The translations under genes and the position numbers were made by a program. Positions 29,001 through 41,000 of a stretch of 64,000 nt of DNA are shown in pieces. Every line of letters begins with the position of its first letter. Position 1 is the stretch's first letter. The stretch is from positions 25,449,076 to 25,513,075 of the forward strand of contig OX387604.1 in NCBI GenBank assembly GCA_947568835.1, written 5' to 3'. The notes under the pieces were generated by a model. The model made no database searches. It was not told the DNA's origin and saw only the letters and a program-made list of their open reading frames with translations. The stretch is from Protonemura montana. Its lineage: Eukaryota > Arthropoda > Insecta > Plecoptera > Nemouridae.

Positions 29001-32000
29001 TATGACTGCAGTTTGCATGAAATAGCAAACAGTTTGTAGATGCGCAGCTCAAACAATATATTGACGTCGGTTACTCATATAAATATCCAGGCAAACCAAG
29101 ATCCTTGGTGGAGCTAACATCTAGAAGACTAAAACCCATTCCGCACTTTGATGCTGTACTATTTTATAATATCAGCTACTATTGCTTTTTATCTTCCTGT
29201 GCCTTTTTTTTTTTAATGAATTCCCTTTTGAAAATCTAACCCTCGAAATGGGTCCATAGATTCACTTCTTTTTCTTTTTGATTTTCTTCGAGCTCTGTGC
29301 AACTCATCTCGTCTCGTCTCATCTCATCCCAACTCAACTGAATTGTGTATACGACATTTTTTTTAGACCAGGCAACGTTATTATCCGCATCAAACAAAGA
29401 ATTTCTTACGGAAAAGGCACCAAAAGGCACGAAAAAATTAATTGGCTGACAGGCGAAGATTCTAGGTCAAAAGTATGAATTACTTCCTTACGGGTCATGA
29501 TAATGAAATGAAACGCGAACCTAGAGTAAAAGGTTTGGTGTATAATCAGGCACCCGTATCTGCATTTGAAAGTTCGTCCAAGTGTGATTCCCTTCAGAAC
29601 CATATCTTTCCCTTACCTAACCAGGTACCAGCTTGTCCACCTATTGGGTACACGGTGGTCTATCGGCGACTGCACAGAATATCTGTCACGACATTTAACT
29701 TGATACTTGACGCTAGTAGTTGGCGCCAATATGTAACATGATTGCTTTCCAAGTTCGACCACCATCTGATATCTCCAACATATACTTACCCGTGAATTTC
29801 TAATAGTAAACCACCATGAATACTTATGAAATGAACTCCACTCAGAAGCATATTTGGTTTCTCGTTTTTAAGTAATAGTATAACGAGTGGAAACAAAAGG
29901 ACGAAGCCTTAATAATGATTATCAAATATTTCTACTTGATTTAGTCCACATCCGTTATAAAATGCTTTGTATAGTAAAAACCTGTCACCACCCACATTAG
30001 CAGGCGTTTTTTTTTCGATGGCATAGCAGGTATGCTTTTTGATAGATCAGCTATTGCATGACATCGGACAAGTTAAGCTAGGTCACCCAATCTTGCAGGC
30101 CCGTGTTCAATTTCCATCGTCTTCGCCGTTCGGGTTAGGAAATGAAAAGGGTCGCGGAATGTTTGCTTGACATCTGAACATCGTTTCAGTTTTGACACAT
30201 TTGCTTGAAAAATATCACATGCGTTCATTCGATCTCGAAAATAAGGTCTAGTTCGAAAGTTGAATTTTTCGTGTGAGAAATGGGAAATGCTCTAGCTTGA
30301 CCACACCTAGCCTAAGGGCTTCACAAATCAAGTTAAACCCATGTAGTCGATTTGAAGTCGAACACTTTTTCCCCGTTCCCAGCCCCAGCACCCCTAGCAG
30401 CGCTGGGTTAGAGCCGTCGAAATCCTCAAGTCAAGAAGAAAAGTCCAACATGTTTTGAAGAACGTAGCTCTAAGTCCGCACTCTTCGCTTCTCGAATATA
30501 TGGGATATAGATTTACTTACTGGTCATCCAAATCGAATTCCAAACGACTAGCTTTACAAGATGAAATCGAAACATCTTGAGGGTGGCATACATTTGAATT
30601 TCTCCTCTCTGCATCAACAATAGCGCGTGAAAAAACATGTTATGTGTAAGCCTGAATATTTTCTTACGATATTTTTTTATCCCTTCACCATACTACCAAA
30701 TTGTTTTTGCCTTCACCGATCACCCTCGATACTTCTCCCAGCATTTTTCTCTTGTATGTGCTTTTTACGTTCGATTTTGATGTACTATTAGGAATGTCAT
30801 GACCCCATTTGAGTCCGTAATCCCATTGATTACATCTGAGCCATGAACGCAGATATAAAAATGCAGCCAACTCTTCGATGGCCTATATGGGCCGACCGGC
30901 GACCCTTGAACAGCGTACAGCGAGCACACGAACCAAACTGAATAAAGGGAGAAACAAAATTTCGCGTATCTTTTACTTTTCGGGCAATAAAATTTGATTC
31001 GATGGGATTTCTACTTATGGTGTGGGTAGGATGGGAGGGTTCATGGGGGACGTGTAAGGGGGAGGCGAGACCAAATGATGGTATTTATGACTCGCCTGGA
31101 AAACAACGATAACCAACGTATATGTACTTTTTCCCATTTCCCCACACACTTTCTGGATTTCTCTCTGAAAATATTTTTTTACCCAATGTTTCAACTGTCA
31201 TTCACAAGGTCGTGCCCTCTGAGCGAAACGCTACACAAAAATGACGAGCAATTTTGAGAAGTCGCTCAAACATTTGACAGTATTTAATTGCTCGAAAATT
31301 CCGAGAATTGCGAGTAATTACGTTTCTAATTAATATTTATTTAATCGCTTTGTTAGCAGCATGGTTAAACACATGATGCACAATTTATAGCGGTAAGTTA
31401 AGAGGGAATTAGACAGCGAAATGTTCACTCCTTTCCTAAGAAGGCCTTCGGGAGGGCTGCAACGGCTGCAACGGCTGCAACGGCCTCTGGCCGCTATATG
31501 TCAACTGATAAAATAGCAGAGTTTCTTCGGGGCAAATCGAGCCATGCTGCCGGCAGCTCAGCTGGTCTAAAAAGTATGTGGTGAGGAGAGAAGAGTAGCA
31601 CAATGAGAGTGTGGATTTAATAAAGTAGGTATCGGGTGCTGCGTTTGGTTCTGCTTCGGCGATTTGCCGTCGGCTTCGACAAGAGCAAGGGAGAAAGAAA
31701 TTAGAGAGGAAAGAGATTAATTCATCAAATCGGTCGGTCATTTAATGTGGCTTCTTCTTGACTCGGTGTTGCTGCCGGTTACATATTTGGAAAACGTGTT
31801 TCGATTTTGACCATGCTGTCGTATTTTTTTAAGCGCAAATGAGCGGGACTGCATTTTCAGCTCCTGTCTGTATAGTTTGCAGCTTTAACATAGTTTCCAA
31901 ATAATTAAATAGGACCCTCTAGCTATAGTCTACTTTTATCTATTCTCTATTATAGATTTATATATTATTTTCCTTGCAATATATCAGAATTGAATTTTGT

Positions 32001-35000
32001 AATGTGTCAAAAAATGAGTGTTTCATTCTCCTCGTTTTTTAATAGCAGAATACATATTTATAGCTGAAATCGATGACGTTGATATTTTGATATGCCGCAC
32101 CCCAAAGTTTTGCGTAGTTTTTGATAGTTGGGGTGGCCCGATCATCCCCCTTCACGCGGCTATGATTCTCACGCCGCCAAGAAATATGTTAGCCAAAGCT
32201 ATCTATTTTTATGTTTGGGAAGTTATCACCGTTCGGTAGCAGTCATAAGCCAGGGTCTCTTCTGTCGCTGTCCAACAACCCCCACCCCCAAAATAGATTC
32301 TGATACGAGGATCTTACTGATCCACTCCCAATCGCCTAGGTAAACAACTGCTCCAGCCAATGCTTCGAAGGGCGATTCGATTCCTGTGAATGCTTGCTTC
32401 ATAGGGAAAGCACAAGGGATTGATGCGATAGTCTAATCATTTTGAAAAGTTACATAATTCCCATCCTTTCTTCTGCTAAATTTTGCTGCCTGCCTTTTGC
32501 TGGTGACTGCCGAGTTTTTTTAAAATATCCTAAATTTAAAAACGTGATTTAAGGGGACGACACCTTACAATTGATAAAATATATCTTTCTTTACTTACTG
32601 TTTTATTTTCAGATATTTTTTGAATAGGTCTTGATCTTCGTAAGATCTTGATGGGTCGTTGGGTATTCGAATTAGAAACTTTCGAATGAATTATCGTGTT
32701 TCCGCTTTTCAAACTTTATTTCAATTAAAATGTAGTCATTTTTTTCTTGATGAAACCGTTTTTGACGCTTCTATTGTGAAGTTACTCTGTTGTAGCACAA
32801 GCGTTCATAGAGTATACATCAGAATCTAAAAGAAATACTCTGCTCCTGCAGTAAAATGACTGAAACTCAATCTGCATACACTAGTAGATTTCCTTAGACA
32901 AGTTTCCGAGAAAAATGTCGCACTTTAAATAATGCAACAAAATTCAAAATTGAATTCTCTACGGTTTTCCTCCTTTCCCTTCTCTTTATCTTGCTTAAAG
33001 AAAAGCGATTCCTATATAAGCGGAAATAATAGAAAAGCCATTTCATTTCCTCGTTTTCTTTCCCATTATTTTTTTCCTACCTCATTTCTATGTCAATAAC
33101 TTTATCATGAATCTCCATCTGAAATTCTGTTCCATTGTGACTTTCCTTTCATGTTTCGTATTATAAAAAAAAAAACGACGGGATATCTTTCATTTTTTTC
33201 ATATATCCACGAAGCATTTTTTCGACATAAAACATTTGATTCAATGGCTCATACAGTCGAGTACTGTCTTCTTACAGCAAATAGTTTGCAATGAGAACGA
33301 AGATCTTCACTCTCTGTGACAATGACCAAATCGAACAAACTCAAAAGTGACCACAGCATATCGCAATTAATCGACACCGTGCTGCTAAGAAAATAAGTCT
33401 CAATTTCAACCTATTTCATGGTTTTTGTTAAACTTCGGTTGACAGATGATGAATCAATTGTTTCAAAGAGAAATAAAGATAAGAAATGAGATAAGAAAGA
33501 TGAACATGGCATGGTGAAGCGAGAGATTTCACAGTGGCCGCACAACCGGTATGGGAGGTAGTTGGGTATTTAGAAGTTAGGTGTAGCATGCCATTTACCA
33601 AGCCTATGCCTTTAGTAGCTCTTAGTTGGTAGTAGCGTTGCAGACCCTAGCGTTGCAGACCCATATCAAGGCTCATGATGGGTTCATTTCTTGCCCGGTA
33701 ATTGAAATCTGGTGACATGTAATGGAGTTGGACCACCCAAAGATGACGAGAGAAGCGGGGAAAGTCGAGCAATGATGGTGGTCAGTAGTGACCGGAGCTT
33801 TGGATCCGATCAACACGTCATGATACGCATCATTCAATTCCTCAGTTTCAAAAACCATGAACGAACGTCTCTTTCGGGCTTCATTTCATGGTCATTGGAT
33901 TCATTTTCCAATCCTAACTCATTTCGAATGTATGTAATATTTCGAATGTTTCCGGTGGCAATTTGCAAAAAGTTACGAAGATTTGTGTGGTTTGACTTCC
34001 TTCACATTGCGTTTAATTAAAGACTACGACTCAACAGCACCACAAAATAATTATTGTAGTTTCTATCTATATAATTTATTGGGCAACACTTGGTACCAAC
34101 TCAATGCGGGACAAATTAAGTTCGTTAAAATAACTTGAAGCAGTCAACCGAGTTTGTGAGTCAATAATCAGTGTTTGAATAGTGACACCTTGGTAAACAT
34201 TTGTTTGCACAAATTGTATAACACCGGAGAGTTCAAACAATAATTAGACCCCCGACAGCGTAATTATTACACGATAACAAATAAATTGCTACTCATTTTT
34301 ACCGAAACGCATGACTGTCAGATCTGACAATTATCATTTAACCGTGACAGAAAACTTCTGCTCGTGATATACCTGTGCTTGGAATTTCTAGACAAATTTC
34401 ATTCCTTTTTCCAGTATCGAGAAAACACAGTGGGGGATCCATGTCGAATGACTTTACTCACGGGCTAGAAAAAGTCCCCGTTTACATGCAGGCAATAAAC
34501 AAAACAATATCAGTGGCGATTTTGACAAAGTTAATCGTTGACTCTGTCTTAAAAACTTGCAAATGATTTACACTAATAATAGTGTAAACCATTTTTCGAT
34601 CTGATAAAAGCCACGAAAACGCTGTTCATTATTATGCATGAAGAGACCAGGTGACTGTGAATTCGTAATACTGCCAGTGAACGAACTTGTAAACTGAAAA
34701 ACTAATACTTTCGACAAGGTTGCGGAAAATGTTGTTTTATTCGAGTATATCGTCCTTCTAAAGATATCAAATAAATTGCACTAAAATAACTAGAAACGTG
34801 CCAATAACAACTCAACTGATGACTTCAAACATCCATCAAATTCGTAAATAAAAAAATCGCTTTTCTTTCTTAACTTGCTTGCTGCACGTTTCCACCCCCT
34901 TTTCTTCTGTGGTGGAAGGTACACCTACTTCAATATAACATGGCAAGAATATTAAACAGTCCGTCCGTGCCAAGTATTATAAGAACATTTTTATTGCTAG

Positions 35001-38000
35001 TGTGAAGCCTACTATTATCTTGATATGCCTCATTCCTATTGGACGTGAAACAATGATTATATGGGCCGTGTATTACCTGTACGCCACTCCTTCAAAGAAC
35101 GTACTTAGTACAAACTTTGGAGCACAATGGAGAATAGGAAAGCCGAAGGTTCATATAAGTATGATGATGGACGTATAGGATCGAATGATTTCATATAAAA
35201 ACCATAATTATATCGGTAGCGATCACGTAAATATAGTTATGACATTGTTAAAATAGGGAACACAGTTTGTCAGCCATTTTCTTCTCCTTATTAATTCACC
35301 TACATGTGACAATAGCTTCATTTTAGTAAGATTTGCACGGTTAATTATTGTCCTTACGATTGGTTAAGGTTGGTGTAAGATAACAGGGAAAAAACTCTTA
35401 AACATTATTCTGATTCGTATAGACAAATTTCGATTAAGAAAATCACGAGCCAGTGTAATCTATTAATTTCCATCTATCACTAATTGAAACATGATTCCAA
35501 CGAAAACTTTGCCCTCGAAATCTAACCATTAAAGTAATCATCAGAAACAGCGTCAAGGTTTTCTATTAATTAGTCTCAAGAAAGAAAATAAGTGATGTGA
35601 TCCCGTCATGAGTGCATGAATGATTGGAAGCATCTACGCTGAAAGCCAGCTATCGGTATAGGTAGATGCTTGATGGACCATCTACTAATTATCGGACGAG
35701 CTGGCCTAGTGCGTATAGGTGATTATGAAACAGCCATCTTTACGGCTTCCTTTGTAAAGTTTTGTGTCTAATGATTTACTCGAATCGTATACTAGATGGG
35801 CATGCCGCATGAGCAAACCGATTGGGTCCAGGGAATCCCTGCTGATGAGAATCTTAAGGGGGGTCTCAGCATGTCTCCCAGCAGGGGTGCCAATTGCTAG
35901 GCGCAAAGCTCACCAATTCTAAACTCGAATCATATTGTTCAGATAAAACTAGTATACGCATGCGAAAGATGAGAAAAAAAATCACCGTTCTTGTTACCTC
36001 ATCAGAGACAAAAAATAAAAATGCTTTCGACTCGCTGCACCGTGAGTTGTTTTAACAAATTTGTTTTCATCTTTCCAATCATCACTTGCAATAATTTCCT
36101 CTGAATTGAACCTAGAGGGACCTGATAGCGATCTTTCAAACCAAATAATGTTCGATCATGCTCGTACCATATTATGTATATAAGAATATGTAATAGCAAA
36201 TACGGGCGTATTTAAAAACTGTTTCCGAAGAAAGACAGTGCGGGAAAAAATGATACATCTCATTACAGATTTCAATAAGAAATAGATCACTCTGGCGGTT
36301 TGATTTGATATAGCAATGGAAAAACTGCAAACCTAACTGGAGTTGATTGCGCCTGGTATGAATTGTAGCTTGTCATGGTAGAACGAAATATATTGATAGA
36401 TAATATATTTGAAATTCAGTGCTGGGGCTAGTATCTGATTCATTACGGCTATTGGGTGTAGTGGTAGCACTGGACTTCTCCGCTGACACGTTCTGCCAGA
36501 GTCTCGTCTGATCTCGGCGGTTGCCGGGCAGGGTGTCTAGATTTGCAAAATGATTGGTCCAACACTAATAACCAATAATAAATAATAACTTCCTTCCTTA
36601 TCTCTTAGAAAATAACAAATGTATTATTGTTAACAGCTTCTCAGGCGCCATGATTTAAGTTTTTTGTGCTTTGTTTGATATGGTATATAATTTAATGAAA
36701 TAAAAGGAGATTTTTAACAAGTAACAATTACAGAAGGTAATAGTCATCTATCTACCCATCGAAAATGAAGAAGGGTGTTTTGTTCTGTTCTTTTGTTTGG
36801 TTGTGGTCCAGGGCAAATGTTTACTAGGCTGAAAGAACCACGAGACTGAGAATGAGGAGCCAGATGATCGCTTCTGCAAGTCTAGGGTCTATATACTCTA
36901 TAATACGATAATACTCCATGGACACCGACAAAGAATTGCCCCGCTGGAATTATTGGTTTCTGACCCTTAAAACCCTTCCAAAAACAAATTACATTTGAAG
37001 ATAAAGCAGATGTGAGCCTTCTTTGGGAAGCTATGAGAGAGTATCGAATGAAACTTTGGGTTATATTGTGAAATGGAATGGGTTTCATTTAGTTTCTTAT
37101 TATAAGATTTGGTTATTTTATCTTTGATAAGGAAATAACAAAAGGAAGCGTATTTGATTGTTTCGAATGCTAAGTGCAGCAACTTTGAACTATCCAAGAC
37201 TCCGTTTCGTTAATTTCAGCTTTAGCAACGTGAACCAAGGGCTGGAATTTACTTTTACTGCGTTAGACCCATATCCGGCACAAACCCAATACACACAGTC
37301 ATCAAATGAGGAAGTCCAAATCGCATCCACTAAACCATCTTTATTTTCCTATTGTTGCAGTGCTGTACCAAAAGCGGCTGAAGAAGGAACGCAAAGCTCG
37401 AAGGCGTTTGCAAGATCAGCTCGAGCTAGAAATGAAGCGTCGGTCTCAGCTGGAAGACGCGTTGAAGGCGAGTGGAGCCCCTGCTGATGCCCTTCGTGTA
37501 CTCAACGGTAAGTTCACATGCTTTAGTGCCGGCGTCGGTGCCGGCGTCGGTACCGGCGTCGGTACCGACGTCGGTGACCCTTAGCTCCACAAAACCCTGG
37601 TGTCGAATTGTATCTAACGAATGAAGTCGCATTAGTTTATATTGTGCGAAGCAAACAGTGTGAATTTAACTAGAAATAACTTGGCATAATCGCTTTTTAG
37701 TTATAATAACTCTTTTATGATAAATCAATCAAACAATAAAAATATTCTGAAACATGAACACAAACAATTTTTTTTTATTTCTTTTGTTATTACTGCATCC
37801 ACCAACGCCATGAGAAATATATTTCACCACATTCAGCGCATGGATTCTATCGAGACGTGATTATAATTTCACTGCAGAGCTACACTGCACGACAATGTTG
37901 AAAATTAATTGTATTTTAATTAAGGCAACAGTGTTCCACCAAGTTCAATAAGAATACCGTGTATTGCTCTCTCACTCTAACTCACTCTCACTACCCTTTT

Positions 38001-41000
38001 CTACCCTTATCATTTCACCAATCTTCTTTCCTCGTCAATCATTTGCCAGAGTCGTTCAAACACAAACATCGCTAGCTAAAACAAATGAATGACTAATATC
38101 AGGTTTCCCGTCTCAGTTTTCCATTCTTGAGCAGTTGCCTTACCCTACTAATCCTTGGTCTGTTCTTCACTACACGAAACCGAACTATTAAAGGCTTGGA
38201 CTTACTTAGTTCCTATAGTATTCAAACAAGGAAACAAATTAACACAAAACTTCTCCCCTGAACTCAGATCGTCTCTCTCACTCTATCCATCTCTCCTCTC
38301 TCTCTCTCTTTTCATTTCTGCAGTCTCATTCATTCACTAGCACCCCGTTTTCGAAATCCATCGAAGAGGATTATTTTTCAACTTTTCGGTAGGTATGCTA
38401 ATTATGGCCTATAAATACGTATTTGCAATGAAACACATCTAAGTGTGCGTTGGAAGCGAAGGGAAAAGCGGAAAGTACAAACTTATAACTGCTTCATTTC
38501 ACTTCTGGTATGTCGAACTCGTGGAAGTAAACATAGCATACCATTTGTCACTTAGATTTCCGTAAGACTAGCTACAAATAATGGTAACTAACATAAAATA
38601 AACGTAAATTTTGACCAGCCCAAAGCCAGATCCAACCGTTTATCAACTCCTCGATCAACAATCTATCAACTCCTAGTTTCAGGCCGTTGTTTTCGGGTTT
38701 TAATTATTTAAAAAATGTCATTAGCTTTTGAAAAGTACATTTGTTGGGGAAGAAAACATGACAACCGAGATGTCAAATGAAAACGATCGAAAATAGGTCA
38801 GGAAATACATCTGCGAGTTTGCTTTCAAAGATCTTATTATTAGAGGCTGCACCCTCCTTAATGTCGCAGAGGTGATTGGCAAACCGTAAGACGCTCTTAC
38901 CACCTGACATAAGCACAATGTAATTTTAACATCAAAATTACGTTATGTTTACGGCTATGTTCTCTGTAGAAGAACTTTTAACCATCTAGTGCAGTTGCAT
39001 CCACGAATATGCTTAAGAAAGTTGACATCGATCATCTCCTTTACTCAAGGAGGGACAAAAGCGGTGGACCACTGGCAGATATTTTGATAGTTAAGTGTAT
39101 GTTAGTATTTCTGATACAAGTTCAAATCAGTGTTGCAGTTAAAGAAAAATCATTGAATATGATTTTAAATAAGCAATAACTAAATAAAGTCAAGCAAGTG
39201 ATTTAAACATTTGGGTTACGATAGCTGGCTAGCGAGTTCTCAGCAAATAATGAAACTGGAACACACAAATGGTTCAGAGGGTCGTTTCTTATCAAAATAT
39301 AGTATTACATTTAATAACGCCATCGTGTAGAATCAAAGAGGCATGTGCCCCCCTTGGCTAGTTTGCTGATTATGGGGGAGGGGGACGGCGAAATGAAACG
39401 ATGAGGTTTGGAGCAGAAGTACGTATCTTAGATGTTGCTGGTGGTACAAAGTATTAGATGGGAGGCAGGAGCTAAGACGCAGAGAGGGGCTTTGATTGAC
39501 GTTTACGTTCCCGACCAACCTTGCTTCTGATTCTGACAAGAGCAAACTCTGCGAATTTGAAACCAGAACCGACTTGCGATGTTATTAACAGATCTTAAGC
39601 ATGAATATACTTATTAATAACTATGTCTTGGATGAACAAGGAGGTAGATGCTATCCTAGCCCTCGTTGCCCCCTCCTCCTCCTCCTCCTCATCCTCCTCC
39701 TCCTCCTCCTCCTCCTCCTCCCGTTTTAATTATCATCGCTCATCGTATACATGAACGTATGTTCTGTAAGTTTGTTGAAATCAGAAATCGCATGACCTGG
39801 AAACTTTTGATTTATTGAAGTTTAATTGCAAATTTGAGCCCCGTTGAATTGAGGTTGCGCTAATTTTCAGCCATGTTCTAGTGCGTGAAAAGCCGACAAA
39901 CATTTCGCTAAAAAATGATCATTAACGCAATCTTATAGCTATTGCAAAGACGTTTGGAATGTCCAACTTGACTCTCTGGCTAAGATACTCCTTTCCTTCC
40001 ATCTCCTACTTTGGAAGCCCGGTTCATTATTTATCCTAAAATACGTTTTACAAAATTGTCCTCAATCTAACAAAGTTGGTGTATTTTAAATTCCACATTG
40101 CCTCGTTTCAGCGCAACCAAGAAATCATCTAACTAAAAACGAAAAAACCAAAAAAATTTTACCGAAAATATTTTGAAAATACTAAAAATTCTGTTTGTGT
40201 GGGCAAGGCAAGGACGAAAAATTTAGTTACTGCAAGTGACGCGAAAACCTTTCGATAAATGCTACAGATTTTGGTTTCACTGAAAATTCCAGCATTTTCC
40301 AGGAACATTTTCGGAATATATTTCAGTCCGAGTGAGCGTTTATCCCGTTAGGGGTCCACAAATTTGTCCACTTTACGTCCAATCTCAGATCTCCTACTTC
40401 GTTGTAATTCGCACGAGTACCTTTTCCAAACTACAGCACCACGCCCACAACAAAGTCGCAGCAACACCGTTCATTTTCTTTCTATTTTGAAAGGTAACTG
40501 CTAAAGTTACATGCACGAGAAAACGTTTGTCCGGGAGACAGGTGCCTTGAAGGCTTTGAATCCCATCCAATAGTGTCCTCACATCGCCTTGGTCATCAAC
40601 CTCTTGATAACATAGATTATCAAAAAGAAATCAACCCCCAACATGATATACGCTTTGGCCTGCACTGAGTTCCTAGTCCATGTTAATTTTTCCATCATCC
40701 TGCCATCTTTCAATTCACCAATTCCTCGAGATAACCACAAGAAATGATAAAAACAGTGCGCAATAAAACAGCAATTCAAGAACTGATGCTGCTTGGTAAC
40801 TTCTTGCAATGCTAAGCGTACTGGTGTTATTATGCATACAGAGGCTGGACGAGAGGAACACCGTGTGTCAAATGAGCAACAATCCGAAGCAGCGTACCCC
40901 CGTGGGGTCGGGGGTACCGGGGGGGTCGGCCCATCGCCCGGCCACGGCGGCGATCGCTCCGAACCTGCCGGTGAAAAACAGTGGAACTATGCTGGACTCG

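Larger units (their letters stand above)
11084..37360 (+). other. dac: dac intron of about 26 kb inside the coiled-coil domain
   Basis: The intron runs from donor GTAAGT to acceptor ttgttgcag. It is AT-rich and contains no exon I can support. Visible content is a C20 homopolymer, a 12-bp tandem repeat at 17149, GATTA, GA, GGC and CTGCAACGG short repeats, one long unassigned reading frame (18294-18929) and a possible tRNA-like sequence near 36451. Such a large intron in a developmental regulator commonly harbours enhancers; that is inference. Confidence 0.75.
37508..40841 (+). other. dac: dac intron
   Basis: The intron starts with a GTAAGT donor and a GC-rich 12-bp tandem repeat 24 bases in. 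A CCT trinucleotide tract lies at 39671-39721. I see no other gene in it. Confidence 0.8.

Noticed and set aside
31436-31741. 101-codon - strand frame ending in PLQ repeats
   Set aside because: The end is produced by a 9-bp tandem repeat and the rest shows no domain; probably chance.
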